DNA from: Flavobacteriaceae bacterium D16
GTDB lineage: Bacteria > Bacteroidota > Bacteroidia > Flavobacteriales > Flavobacteriaceae
Direction of reading: 5' to 3'
Assembly (NCBI GenBank): GCA_021295155.1
Contig: JAJTJC010000033.1
Span: 86,652-150,651, forward strand
Length of the DNA stretch: 64,000 nt
The position numbers were made by a program, and so were the translations under genes. This document shows, piece by piece, positions 1 through 8,562 of the stretch; the stretch's first letter is position 1; each line of letters opens with the position of its first letter. The notes below the pieces were generated by a model. It saw only the letters and a program-made list of their open reading frames with translations, was not told where the DNA came from and did not search any database.

Positions 1-194
1 AGAGTTTGTCTGCACATGCAGACCAGGCAGACCTCTTGAAGTGGTTGGGCAGTATAAAAAATATACCTGAAGACCTATTCCTTATCCATGGAGAGCCAGA
101 TGCTTTGGAAGGATTCCAACTGAAGATCCTGGAAGCCCTGGGTTGGCAGGCAAAAATTCCCAAGCTCAATGAAGCCTTTACGCTTTGGGTTTAA
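1..194 (+). CDS. MBL-fold metallo-hydrolase, C-terminal fragment (RMMBL domain)
   Basis: Only the last 63 or so codons lie in the window; the frame is open to the left edge, so the true start is upstream. The fragment opens with SAHADQADLLKWL, the histidine/aspartate motif of the RNA-specificity (RMMBL) domain that closes beta-CASP metallo-beta-lactamase-fold hydrolases, and continues with an IHGEPDAL segment typical of the same domain. Family members are zinc-dependent RNases or related phosphodiesterases. Substrate cannot be judged from this tail. It is co-directional with the next three genes and may head their operon. Confidence 0.75.
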   Translation, partial: SLSAHADQADLLKWLGSIKNIPEDLFLIHGEPDALEGFQLKILEALGWQAKIPKLNEAFTLWV

Positions 195-262
195 AATGAG
201 GCTGATCAAAATCATTGTAATACTAGTACTGGAAAGGTATTTTGTGGCCAAACCCTTACGCT

Positions 263-688
263 ATGAGCCATAATACCAAAACAAAAAAGGAAACTACAAG
301 TACTCAGGAGTTCCATACAGCCACTAAAAATTGGATTTCAAGCCTGGAGTTTATTGATGATGAATTGCGATTTATTGAAAATCTACTATGTTCCTACGTT
401 TTCGAACCAGACACCCCAAATTTATTTGAACGCCTTCAGGACTACAAAGAGCGCCTGGTAGATATCCAGCTCCGAAAAAAGGATTTGGCCAAATGGCTCC
501 TTGATCACGAGAATGAATTGAGTGGTTTGCTCGAATCCCTGCAGGACAAAGAAGATGATAGTTATTCGCAAGGGCATAGGGAATTGCAAGTAGAGTTTTT
601 GCTTTTCCACGAGGATTTTCAGCAACTTAAATCGGAGATATTCAATTATGCTGGCGGAATACTCAGAAAACGGAGACCGGAGTGCTGA
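263..688 (+). CDS. Hypothetical helical protein (tandem paralogue 1)
   Basis: A 141-aa soluble protein without signal peptide, rich in Glu, Lys, Leu and predicted to be almost entirely helical/coiled coil. It is clearly paralogous to the next gene: both share an H-A-T-x-x-W-I-S-x-L-x-F opening near residues 20-35, a central E-N-E-L-x-G-L-L segment and a C-terminal hydrophobic helix. I chose ATG 263 because the paralogy begins after it; an in-frame TTG at 242 is the only longer option. I recognise no named family. It lies between the metallo-hydrolase tail and the second copy, 79 bp apart, likely in one transcript. Confidence 0.65.
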   Translation: MSHNTKTKKETTSTQEFHTATKNWISSLEFIDDELRFIENLLCSYVFEPDTPNLFERLQDYKERLVDIQLRKKDLAKWLLDHENELSGLLESLQDKEDDSYSQGHRELQVEFLLFHEDFQQLKSEIFNYAGGILRKRRPEC

Positions 689-767
689 TAATTATCATTT
701 TAAAGGGTATGAAATCACCCTAACTTGTAATAAGGCTTAATATAATGACTGTTTAAACAGGAATAAT

Positions 768-1202
768 ATGGAAACAACACCTCGTTACATCGAATGGATC
801 AGTCCGGAAGAGATGCATAAGGCTACTCTTTCCTGGATTTCTGAACTGAAATTTGTAAGGGACGAACAGCTGTTTCTGAACAGTTTGGTAAAGTCCTATA
901 CCTCTCAGCTTATTGAAAAGAATATTTATGATAAGAGTAAAGAGCTTGTAGGAGCTATTCTGGATGCTGAGAATGAACTTAAAGGCTTGCTTAAGAAAGT
1001 GCAGGTGCACGAAAACCAATTGGAAATCATGATAGATGATGTAGATCAACCCAAGATGGAAAAAGCCTATCGGGATACGCATTTAGAGCTGGTGAATCGC
1101 ATGGATACCTATCTGGAAGGCTATCGTTACCTTAAGAAACAGCTATTTGACTTACTTGGCAAAATCATTAAGAATGAAAAACAAAAACGACTCCTTAATT
1201 AG
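768..1202 (+). CDS. Hypothetical helical protein (tandem paralogue 2)
   Basis: A 144-aa cytoplasmic helical protein, paralogue of the gene just upstream. Shared landmarks are the W-I-S-E-L-x-F motif near residue 25, ENELKGLL in the middle and a closing L-K-K-Q-L-F helix. The two copies have diverged strongly outside these blocks, so the duplication is old. ATG 768 follows a 79-bp spacer, and a lipoprotein gene begins six bases after its stop, suggesting a common transcript. No catalytic or metal-binding pattern is visible; a structural or stress-related role is only a guess. Confidence 0.7.
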   Translation: METTPRYIEWISPEEMHKATLSWISELKFVRDEQLFLNSLVKSYTSQLIEKNIYDKSKELVGAILDAENELKGLLKKVQVHENQLEIMIDDVDQPKMEKAYRDTHLELVNRMDTYLEGYRYLKKQLFDLLGKIIKNEKQKRLLN

Positions 1203-1208
1203 GCAATC

Positions 1209-1868
1209 ATGAAAAAAGTGCTATTGTTTTTTGCGATATTTCTACTAGGATGCTCTTCGGTACAGATTGTCAGCAACTGGAAGAATCCTGATATTGTCAT
1301 TTTTGATGCGTATAAGGTTCTGGTTGTTGGAATGACCCCGAATGAGGAGGGTAGGGAACTGTTTGAAACTAAATTGGTCCGGGAGTTTAAACGGAGTGGG
1401 GTAGAGGCAATGCGCAGTATCGATTTATTTGATGTGGCATTTACCAATACGCCAAGAACAGAAGCTGAACTCGATGCCGTAGAGGAACAACTCCTTGCTA
1501 AGGACTTTGACGCCATCTTATTTACCAAGATCCTGGGTTCCGAAAACCGACAGTCATTCCGGCAGCGTATGTCTGAAACAGATAGATATTACGAACGTTT
1601 TCGGGATGATTACCTTTCCCATCAGGATATCTATTACAATAAGGATTATTATGAAGAATTCCCTGTGTACCATGCAGAGACTTCACTCTATTGCATTTGT
1701 GTGGGTAAGGAACGCAGCCTGATCTGGAGAAGCGCCATAGATGTAACGGATCCCCAAAATATCAGGAGAACCGTAGATGATTATGTGGAACTGGTAGTTG
1801 TGGCCATGACGGAACAGGACCTGATCTTCCATAAAGAAGAAGATAATGCCCCACCAACAAGTCGCTGA
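1209..1868 (+). CDS. Exported lipoprotein
   Basis: A 219-aa protein with a short lysine n-region, hydrophobic core and LLGC lipobox near residue 15, so it should be lipid-anchored in the envelope. The mature part begins with a S-N-W-K-N-P-D stretch followed by a KVLVVGM beta strand. That layout, and the overall size, resemble DUF4136-like lipoproteins and the lipoprotein at 12953-13600 of this window. The middle is rich in Tyr, Asp and Arg. It ends the first co-directional gene group and is followed by a strong intrinsic terminator. Function unknown. Confidence 0.7.
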   Translation: MKKVLLFFAIFLLGCSSVQIVSNWKNPDIVIFDAYKVLVVGMTPNEEGRELFETKLVREFKRSGVEAMRSIDLFDVAFTNTPRTEAELDAVEEQLLAKDFDAILFTKILGSENRQSFRQRMSETDRYYERFRDDYLSHQDIYYNKDYYEEFPVYHAETSLYCICVGKERSLIWRSAIDVTDPQNIRRTVDDYVELVVVAMTEQDLIFHKEEDNAPPTSR

Positions 1869-1902
1869 TCGTTATCAGCCAGCGAGATGTTCCTCCTTAT
1901 TA

Positions 1903-1931
1903 GCCTCCACTATCTTTGTGGAGGCTTTTTT
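1903..1931 (+). terminator. Intrinsic terminator after the 1-1.9 kb gene group
   Basis: An 8-bp GC-rich stem (GCCTCCAC paired with GTGGAGGC) around a 7-nt loop, directly followed by six T residues. It lies 34 bp after the lipoprotein stop and before the convergent folE. Confidence 0.85.
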
Positions 1932-1980
1932 AATAAGGTATGCAATAAGGAGAAACAGCATTGTAGGTAAGTTCGTGTTA

Positions 1981-2688
1981 TCAGTTCTTGAGGTAGTTTT
2001 GCAGTTCTGCAATCTTTTCAGGGGAATTAAATTTTCCACCGTAAAAGGAAGTTACGGTAGCAGAACTATCATCCTGTACACCTCTTGAGGAAACACAGAG
2101 GTGTTTTGCGTCTATTATTACGGCAACGTCTTCTGTATTCAGTAATTGCTGCAATTCTACGGCAATTTGATTGGTAAGGCGCTCCTGCACCTGTGGACGC
2201 CTGGCGTAATATTGTACCATGCGGTTCAGCTTGGATAGACCAATTACCTTTCCGGAAGAAATGTAGGCTACATGTGCTTTGCCGATGATAGGCACAAAAT
2301 GGTGTTCACAATTGGAGTAAAATGTGATGTCCTTTTCCACAAGCATTTGATTGTACTTATACTTATTGTCGAAAAGGGCTACTTTGGGTTTATTTTTTGG
2401 ATCCAGCCCTGAGAATATCTCATCGATATACATTTTTGCCACGCGCTGAGGTGTCCCCTTCAGGGAATCATCATTAAGGTCAAGGCCCAGCACATCCATA
2501 ATTTGTGCAAATAATAAGGCGATGTTCTCTTTCTTTTTTTCATCACTCATGGCAAATGCATCTTTCTTCATTGGGGTTTCCAAACCACCTGTAAAGAAAT
2601 GATCATCTCCCATGTCTTCATGGTTGTGGCCGTTCAACAAGGTCTTAGAGTCTATTAAGGTATCCCACATGGAATTGTCTTCTTTCAT
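1981..2688 (-). CDS. folE: GTP cyclohydrolase I
   Basis: Converts GTP to 7,8-dihydroneopterin triphosphate, the first step towards folate and biopterin; a cytosolic homodecamer in known members. The 235-aa product carries the CEHHF motif (zinc ligand Cys127 with the following histidines) and the second zinc Cys198 in HLCVSSRG. The substrate-contact region S-x-L-N-R-M-V-x-Y-Y-A-R-R-P-Q-V-Q-E-R is intact. The first 50 residues are a non-conserved acidic extension. ATG 2688 was preferred over an in-frame TTG at 2703. It is transcribed alone, convergent with the lipoprotein and divergent from the DUF2237 gene. Confidence 0.95.
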   Translation of the reverse strand: MKEDNSMWDTLIDSKTLLNGHNHEDMGDDHFFTGGLETPMKKDAFAMSDEKKKENIALLFAQIMDVLGLDLNDDSLKGTPQRVAKMYIDEIFSGLDPKNKPKVALFDNKYKYNQMLVEKDITFYSNCEHHFVPIIGKAHVAYISSGKVIGLSKLNRMVQYYARRPQVQERLTNQIAVELQQLLNTEDVAVIIDAKHLCVSSRGVQDDSSATVTSFYGGKFNSPEKIAELQNYLKN

Positions 2689-3055
2689 TGTAAGTTGTTT
2701 CAAATTGACATTAACTTTTACTGATCGCTAAATGCAACAGAGATAAAAGTAAGAAAATGTTTAAATAAAAATGTTAAAGTTTAAACAAAAATATATATTA
2801 TCAAATGCAATATATTTTATGCTTTTTCTTATGCCTATCTAGTGAAAGGTGTGTTGTAAATCGTAAATATTTATTAATGTTTAATATTAATATTAAATAA
2901 TTAAACAAAATAATTATCTTTACACAAGGAGTTTCTGTTACGCCCAATCCCCTAATGGGAAGAAATTGCTATGAAATAAAGGTCAGACTTAAATTTAGTA
3001 GTTAGGTTATATCAAATCTGATTTTTATTGGGACAACGGAAGCTCCTTATTTATT
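2689..3055. other. AT-rich divergent intergenic region
   Basis: About 370 bp between the folE start and the DUF2237 gene. It is very AT-rich around 2750-2920 with runs of TTAAT/ATTAA. A weak -7-like TACTTTTA for folE lies at 2744-2751 on the minus strand, without a clear -33 box. I see no ORF or RNA gene. Confidence 0.5.
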
Positions 3056-3439
3056 ATGGAGCTAAACGTCCTCGGAACAAAACTCATCCCCTGTTGTATG
3101 GATCCCGTTACGGGATATTTCCGGGATGGCCTATGTCGAACCATGGCTATGGACACCGGTACGCATGTAGTATGTGCTTTGGTGTCCGAAGAATTTCTGA
3201 CATATACTAAAAGTAAGGGTAACGACCTTAGTACGCCAATTCCGCAATGGCAGTTTCCAGGACTCAAACCAGGAGATAAATGGTGTTTGTGCATCAGTCG
3301 CTGGTTAGAAGCTGTTGATGCAGGTGTGGCGCCTTCTATCATATTAGAAGCTACCCATAAGAAAGCGTTGGAATACGTATCACTGCAAATGCTCAAGCGT
3401 TACGAATATATTGCTGATCCGCCTGCGCTCAATATTTAA
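3056..3439 (+). CDS. DUF2237 family protein
   Basis: A 127-aa cytosolic protein matching the DUF2237 layout along its whole length: NVLGTKL near the start, then G-Y-F-R-D-G-L-C, an extended GNDLSTP motif, FPGLKPGD, WCLC and a closing A-T-H-x-x-A-L-x-x-V helix. The conserved cysteines and charged residues suggest a bound ligand or metal, but the family has no established function that I can name. ATG 3056 gives the family-typical start. The neighbouring membrane-protein gene starts ten bases downstream, so the two may be co-transcribed. Confidence 0.85.
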   Translation: MELNVLGTKLIPCCMDPVTGYFRDGLCRTMAMDTGTHVVCALVSEEFLTYTKSKGNDLSTPIPQWQFPGLKPGDKWCLCISRWLEAVDAGVAPSIILEATHKKALEYVSLQMLKRYEYIADPPALNI

Positions 3440-3449
3440 AAATACCGGT

Positions 3450-4360
3450 ATGCTTATCAATTACCTTTATCGGAAACTGCTATCTGAAAAAACGAAAAGG
3501 AAAAGCGAGCGGATAATTATTACGATAGCCATCATTAGTTTCTTGTTGCATTTGTTGCTTATCGGCTTCAAGGAATTGAACTTATTTGATATTTGGCCTA
3601 ATGCTGAACTTCTAAAAAGTCCTATAGCACCCATTATACACCTTTTTCCTTTATTCTCCTATATGAGGTGTATTTACTGGTGTATTATCTACCCAAATCC
3701 ATATCGCAGTATATAAGCAAGCAGTACGAGATTATTACCCTTGTAGTGATCAGGAGGATTTTTAAGGATTTGGCCAAATTGAACCTGGTTTCTGACTGGT
3801 TTGAGAACAGCTACGATTTGCAGCTGACCTTTGATATTATTACTACCATTGTTCTCTTTGGCTTGATACTAATATTTAGTCGGCTAAACGAGCGCAGATC
3901 TGGTAAAACCAGTGTTGCGGAAAGGAGTAATGCGCTGACTAATTTTATTAACAGGAAGCGGACATTGGCCGTGCTTCTCGTTCCTGTATTTCTCGTCCTG
4001 GCGGTTTATAGTTTCGGAGATTGGATTTATTCTTCATTAGTACTGCATGCTGAAGGCGTAGATAGTTTTGGGGACATTAACGATATTTTTTTCAATGAGT
4101 TTTTTACGGTGTTGATCCTTGCCGATGTGCTGTTGCTTCTTTTTTCATTCTTCCATACAGACCAATTCAACAAGGTAATCCGTAATTCGGGATTTATTAT
4201 TTCCACTATTCTTATCCGTATTTCTTTCAGTGTAGAGGGGCTGATCAACAACATACTGATCATCACTGCCGTAATATTTGGTGTGCTAATTCTGGCCCTA
4301 CACAATGGTTATGAAAAAAACCGGACAAAAGAAATCCCCTCAAAAGCAGATGCTACATAA
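3450..4360 (+). pseudogene. Multi-pass membrane protein split by a -1 frameshift
   Basis: The first reading frame (3450-3716) encodes a basic N-terminus, a transmembrane helix and the segment ending near LLKSPIAP. The continuation, in another frame open from 3608 to 4360, encodes F-I-L-L-Y-E-V-Y-L-L-V-Y-Y-L and three or four more membrane helices. One extra base between about 3630 and 3650 would join them into a protein of roughly 303 aa. That region is full of short T runs. As written, the downstream part could only start at a GTG (3668) inside the membrane region. I recall similar intact proteins in flavobacteria, but their function is unknown. Real decay, phase variation and sequencing error remain possible. 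Confidence 0.7.
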
Positions 4361-4390
4361 ATAGGGAATTCACTTGGAACAAATAATCGA

Positions 4391-5887
4391 CTAATCCTGC
4401 TGTACGGCCATCGGTTCTGCTTTGCCCATATGTTTGTTGTAGAATTTCCAGGCTTCCCTGGCCACGTTGCGTCCCAGTTCAAGGCCAACCACATTATCAG
4501 CTTGTATATGATAACCTCCCAGTACCCTGGAAATACCTGCCATATCCGCGGTTTCTGTAAAAGTTGGGAACTTGATTGTCACCGTATCTCCCAGATGTTC
4601 CGGCTCGGTCAGGGCTCCTGCAACCAGTTCTACCTCCTCCCCAAATTCATCGCTTCCCGTCCAGAGTTTTAGCGCCTCTCCACAGGCACCACTTACACAA
4701 CTATGGCCGGATACGTAACTTGGGAAAGGCGGACAAAGGAAGGTTTCAGGGGAATAGGGCCGCCATTGCGTACCATCCATTTCCATCATGCCTTTTCCTT
4801 CCCCTCCCCAGGCCTTGATCACCTGGTCCTGATAATATTCATGCACCAGCGCATACGGCCGGGCGTAATCATAAAACATTTTCGAATCCCAGGAAGCAAT
4901 AAACGCATCCATGGCTACTACCTGATTAAAAAAGTACATTTTTACATCCTCATCCAGGGTGTGGTTATCCCTTCGGGAAACGTCCTGGGCAAACTTCAGC
5001 CAGTGGCCAGCCTGTTGCACGGATTGGGGCCCGTCTCGCATAAATTCAACCAGGGCTTTTTCATAATCAGTGAGATTGGCCTGCATATCGATTACCTCCT
5101 GTACTTCCTCTTTCAGTTGTTCTGACCCTACCATAGGAGGTGGCCCTGGCCGGAATTGATCGGCAGATTTCAAGGAAATAGGGGTCACCTTATCCCAGAA
5201 CGGAGTTAGGCATCCTGGAGCAAATGTACCGCCTTTTCCATCTGAAAAATACTTGGGTTGCCAGCGGTTTATGTCCACATTCTCGTCAGCTGAGTTTACC
5301 GGCTCATAACCGGTATAATTGAAATAGGGCTCTCCGTTGGAACCTTCTTCTTCGCCATATTGATTGGATCCGTCTCCTTTGCGGGCTTCAATGACTGCCA
5401 GGGCTGCCAGGTTACCTATGCCCGCTGGGGTAGAAGGGTCCAGGGATTTGTTTTCCGGGTCCAGACCCAGCTCCCGCATAAAGTCGGCAAAGAGTTCCTT
5501 ATCCGAATAGTAATATTCACTCATGGCGCGGTAGGCTGCATAACTGATAGCAATCTCCTTGTTTTTTAAGTTGTGTTCCTGTTCAGGCCTTCTGGCAACA
5601 TCTTCAAGGTACACTGGAATGGCTGAGCTGTCGTATCGTGACCAGGCATCAAAAATGGTAATAAAGATGAGGCCCAGATATCGGGAAGTAACCGTTGGTC
5701 TGGGTTGGAATCGCTCTGTGTCATTGGCCGTAGCCGTAAGGGCCATTTTTCCCCATTGGTAGGCCAGGTTGTCTACCCCTCTGGGTTCTTTGGATATTGT
5801 AGTGTTTTCTTCGGTGTTTTGATCTTGTTTTTGTTTGCAACCCAATATTAGGGAAAGGGTAAGCAAAAGCACAAAATAGTGTTTCAT
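4391..5887 (-). CDS. Vanadium-dependent haloperoxidase / PAP2-like lipoprotein
   Basis: A 498-aa exported protein with an LILGC lipobox near residue 16 (ATG 5887; an in-frame start at 5905 is less likely). The vanadate or phosphate pocket of the haloperoxidase/PAP2 superfamily is complete. It has Lys336-x6-Arg343-Pro, a serine-glycine-histidine motif at 393-395, and SR-x5-H ending at His460 with Asp464. Known members oxidise iodide, bromide or chloride with peroxide; acid phosphatases share the pocket. The fold and lipoprotein export resemble bacterial haloperoxidases of marine flavobacteria. Which halide is used cannot be read from the sequence. It is monocistronic and convergent with the frameshifted membrane gene. 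Confidence 0.85.
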   Translation of the reverse strand: MKHYFVLLLTLSLILGCKQKQDQNTEENTTISKEPRGVDNLAYQWGKMALTATANDTERFQPRPTVTSRYLGLIFITIFDAWSRYDSSAIPVYLEDVARRPEQEHNLKNKEIAISYAAYRAMSEYYYSDKELFADFMRELGLDPENKSLDPSTPAGIGNLAALAVIEARKGDGSNQYGEEEGSNGEPYFNYTGYEPVNSADENVDINRWQPKYFSDGKGGTFAPGCLTPFWDKVTPISLKSADQFRPGPPPMVGSEQLKEEVQEVIDMQANLTDYEKALVEFMRDGPQSVQQAGHWLKFAQDVSRRDNHTLDEDVKMYFFNQVVAMDAFIASWDSKMFYDYARPYALVHEYYQDQVIKAWGGEGKGMMEMDGTQWRPYSPETFLCPPFPSYVSGHSCVSGACGEALKLWTGSDEFGEEVELVAGALTEPEHLGDTVTIKFPTFTETADMAGISRVLGGYHIQADNVVGLELGRNVAREAWKFYNKHMGKAEPMAVQQD

Positions 5888-6063
5888 TAAGAGCGATTTT
5901 AGCAAGAGTAAAATTAAGAATTAATTAACAAATAATCCCTTAAAAATAAGGCCTGGTACGGGATTTATGTCAAGCATTTTTTTCCAAACCACGTTTTTAT
6001 TGCAGTACGCCACTTATAAAGGGGGTTTTACAACTTAAAATTATACTGAACTGTTTACGCCCA

Positions 6064-6071
6064 TATATTTG
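6064..6071 (+). promoter_or_regulatory. -7 promoter element (TATATTTG)
   Basis: A perfect Bacteroidota TAnnTTTG -7 box 23 bp before the porin ATG at 6095. No convincing -33 TTG was found at the usual distance. Confidence 0.55.
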
Positions 6072-6094
6072 GCACTCAAAACAAATCAAAACAT

Positions 6095-6592
6095 ATGAAA
6101 AAAGTAATTTTAATTGCAGCATTTTTTGTTGCAGGTTTGAGTCTTCAGGCTCAGGAAGGTGCCAGCGTTGGAATCAACTTGGGAATTCCAACTGGAGATG
6201 CCAGTGATATTTCAGGCTTTAGTATTGGAGTTGACTTTACCTATCTCTGGTCTGTATCGGATAAATTTGATGCAGGAGCTGCTGTAGGTTTTTCCAATGC
6301 CTTTGGGAAAGAAATTGACACAGGGCTGGGATCAGTAGAAATAGACGATATACAATTTCTACCAATAGCCGCAGCCGGTCGTGTTCACTTGTCTGAAGAG
6401 ATTAGTGCTGGAGTTGATCTGGGATATGCTTTAGGTGTAAATGATGGAAATGACGGCGGATTTTATTACCGCCCGATGGTTGGGTACTCTTTGAGCGAAA
6501 AACTTGGGCTGAACCTCTCTTATACTGGAATTAGCTTGGATGGTGATTTTAATTGGAACACCATAAATCTGGGACTGATGCTGGGCTTATAA
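6095..6592 (+). CDS. Small outer-membrane beta-barrel protein
   Basis: A 165-aa exported protein with a cleavable signal peptide ending LQAQ near residue 20. The mature part alternates hydrophobic and polar residues in about eight short strands and ends in a strand finishing with Leu, as expected for an OmpA/OmpX-like or OMP_b-brl porin-family barrel. The loops are acidic (Asp/Asn/Gly). It has its own promoter box and a perfect hairpin terminator, so it is probably a monocistronic, well-expressed envelope protein. The specific role is unknown. Confidence 0.8.
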   Translation: MKKVILIAAFFVAGLSLQAQEGASVGINLGIPTGDASDISGFSIGVDFTYLWSVSDKFDAGAAVGFSNAFGKEIDTGLGSVEIDDIQFLPIAAAGRVHLSEEISAGVDLGYALGVNDGNDGGFYYRPMVGYSLSEKLGLNLSYTGISLDGDFNWNTINLGLMLGL

Positions 6593-6612
6593 GTATATAA
6601 AACTTTATGAAT

Positions 6613-6648
6613 AAAAAGCGAAGGAGAAATCCTTCGCTTTTTGCTTTT
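6613..6648 (+). terminator. Strong intrinsic terminator with GAAA loop
   Basis: A perfect 13-bp stem (6613-6625 with 6630-6642) closed by a GAAA tetraloop and followed by a T-rich tract. Because the arm ends are A5/T5 it could also serve the convergent gene at 6754-7890. Its right half recurs at 8001-8025. Confidence 0.9.
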
Positions 6649-6650
6649 TA
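6626..6650. repeat. 25-bp direct repeat, left copy
   Basis: The loop and right arm of the terminator plus its T tract match 8001-8025 at 24 of 25 positions, including 19 identical bases in a row. The two copies are 1,375 bp apart and bracket the CBM-like gene. Confidence 0.8.
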
Positions 6651-6753
6651 AGAGGAATTTAACCATACAAAAGGTGCTGGATTTTTGTTTCCGCAGAAGC
6701 CAATGCCTCTAATTTGACTAACAGATTATTAATTAGTTGTGTTATGCTTTCAT

Positions 6754-7890
6754 TTACTCAACCATAAGTTCAAATGCTCTTGCTGCTACTTCCAAACACC
6801 TTTGTTTTAAGGCTTCCATATTTTTTTCATTGGGATTATAAGCATATAATTTTGCTTCATTAAAAAGCTCGTGATGAGAATTGAGTAAAAAAGAAAATAC
6901 ATTTTCACCCTCATTATCAAGAATAAAAATATGAATCCCAAATACAAACAACGTCCCCTGTCTTTCCGGTTCAAGTAGAATTACCGGAATGACACAATAA
7001 TCTGTATTTTTCTTTTTCATCTTAATCTCATTACCAAGCCTTACCATATCATACATAAAGAATTGAAACTGACTTTTCCCCATTATTTCACCAGGATCGA
7101 GGGTGTTTTCGCTTAAGCGTAAATTCAAATTTTCATCCCTTTTCAAATTTTGAACAAATACTTCTGATAAGACTTTTGACCAGGTGGTAGTATCAATTTT
7201 TCTGACAATAGTCGGGTATACTGTGATTGTAGATTCCTTATATGAATTTATAAATGCCTTTTCGGGCGCTGGATCTGGTCTGAAAGCTGGAATGTTTATT
7301 TTTTTATTTAAAGACTTGGAGTAAGAACTATTAGCTTTTTTCCCAACACCCAGGTCAATAAGTGTTACATTATCTAAGTACACATTAGTATTTATCGTTC
7401 CAAACTCAAAACTTAATTTATGATCTGGAAATACGGTAAAAACATCAAACTCAACACTGATATTGCTCCATTCTGCGGTAGCATTTTGCTGGTAGTTATT
7501 GCTGCCTATAAGGCTTGTCCAATTTCCACCATTCTCGCCCAGAAAAACACCAAAAGTACGATCTGAATCTGCTTTAACATCGAATGAAAGTTTATAAGAG
7601 TGTCCGGCTACCAAGGAGAATCCTGCCTGTAACAATTGTACTTCATAGGTTTGATTACCGGAGTTAATTATCTGGTAATGTAATTGCTGATTTACAACAG
7701 AGGCCTTAGCGTCTACATTGGTTCCTTGCCATGTTAGCCAAACATTTGCAGGGGGAGGTCCGTTATAATTGGAAATTATGTCTGTAGTTAAGCTGAAGTC
7801 TCCGTTGGTTAAAATGTTTTGGGAATGACCCAGGGAAAGGGACAATAGGATAATGCCAAAAAATAACGAATGAAAGTCATTTGTTTTCAT
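6754..7890 (-). CDS. Exported protein with CBM4/9-like N-terminal domain
   Basis: A 378-aa protein with a signal peptide ending in GHSQ near residue 24 (ATG 7890; upstream in-frame starts precede the signal and are unlikely). Residues about 25-180 have the jelly-roll pattern of carbohydrate-binding module families 4/9: N-I-L-T-N-G-D-F-S at the start, a Y-K-L-S-F-D-V-K-A strand and a closing V-Y-L-D-N-V-T-L-I-D-L strand. The C-terminal 200 residues are not recognised and carry no obvious catalytic motif. The gene is bracketed by a 25-bp direct repeat and followed by a long non-coding stretch on its 5' side, so it may be an acquired insertion. Confidence 0.7.
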   Translation of the reverse strand: MKTNDFHSLFFGIILLSLSLGHSQNILTNGDFSLTTDIISNYNGPPPANVWLTWQGTNVDAKASVVNQQLHYQIINSGNQTYEVQLLQAGFSLVAGHSYKLSFDVKADSDRTFGVFLGENGGNWTSLIGSNNYQQNATAEWSNISVEFDVFTVFPDHKLSFEFGTINTNVYLDNVTLIDLGVGKKANSSYSKSLNKKINIPAFRPDPAPEKAFINSYKESTITVYPTIVRKIDTTTWSKVLSEVFVQNLKRDENLNLRLSENTLDPGEIMGKSQFQFFMYDMVRLGNEIKMKKKNTDYCVIPVILLEPERQGTLFVFGIHIFILDNEGENVFSFLLNSHHELFNEAKLYAYNPNEKNMEALKQRCLEVAARAFELMVE

Positions 7891-8562
7891 GATGTAATTT
7901 TGATTTATAGCCAATGTACTTGTTACTCTGGCAAAAGCCAATGACGGATGTCACTTAACTAATCTTCGAATCGTAAGGTTAGGCCTATTAAAACTTCTTT
8001 GAAATGCTTCGCTTTTTGCTTTTTAGGACTTAAGTTGGCTTTATGGCGAATGCTGAATTATTGGTGCTTCGTTTGTTTTACTACAAGATCAAAATCAGAA
8101 TATGGTTCCTGATCGCATCAAGGGCAAAGCACAGACCCTTTTACAGCAGTTGTACTTCCTGTTGGAATCTTCCTAAATAACGAATATTATATCCAGGATT
8201 TGCTTTCACAATAAAGAATAATGACGGGTAGTAATATCTCATGGTCGCTGCTAATTGGAAAAAGACCAGCGGACCCCAGCCTGGGGCGCTGTCTGGTGCA
8301 GGACCCGACCAATTTTTAATTTAATAGTTGAGAAGACAAATCCTTTCTGCGCGCCAAGCGGCCTGCCGGAGGGTGTTTTTTATATTAAAGGAAATTTATT
8401 GCAGGTATATGGAAACAGGCTAAAGGGATTGAGACAAATATGAGCTGTGCTATTTATAGTGCCGCCACCACTGTTCAATCCATTATAGAAGTGTCATCGA
8501 TTTAATCCTTTTTGTGAATTTAAAGGGTATAACCGATTATGAAAGTGCTCTACAACCAAAAC
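7891..8562. other. Gene-poor region with terminator-half repeat
   Basis: About 670 bp with no convincing gene. It contains the right copy of the 25-bp repeat (8001-8025). Around 8265-8365 there is locally GC-rich sequence with self-complementary patches. A 62-aa frame at 8255-8443 has unusual composition and no start signal, and looks spurious. The region may be remnants of a decayed insertion. Confidence 0.5.
8001..8025. repeat. 25-bp direct repeat, right copy
   Basis: Matches 6626-6650 with one mismatch. The left arm of the terminator hairpin is missing here, so this copy cannot fold as a terminator and looks like a duplicated fragment. Confidence 0.8.

Noticed and set aside
196..273. 25-codon ORF overlapping the first helical protein gene
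   Set aside because: Too short, no recognisable motif or ribosome site, and overlaps a better gene in another frame.
8255..8443. 62-codon frame in the gene-poor region
   Set aside because: Odd composition, no start signal and no family match.
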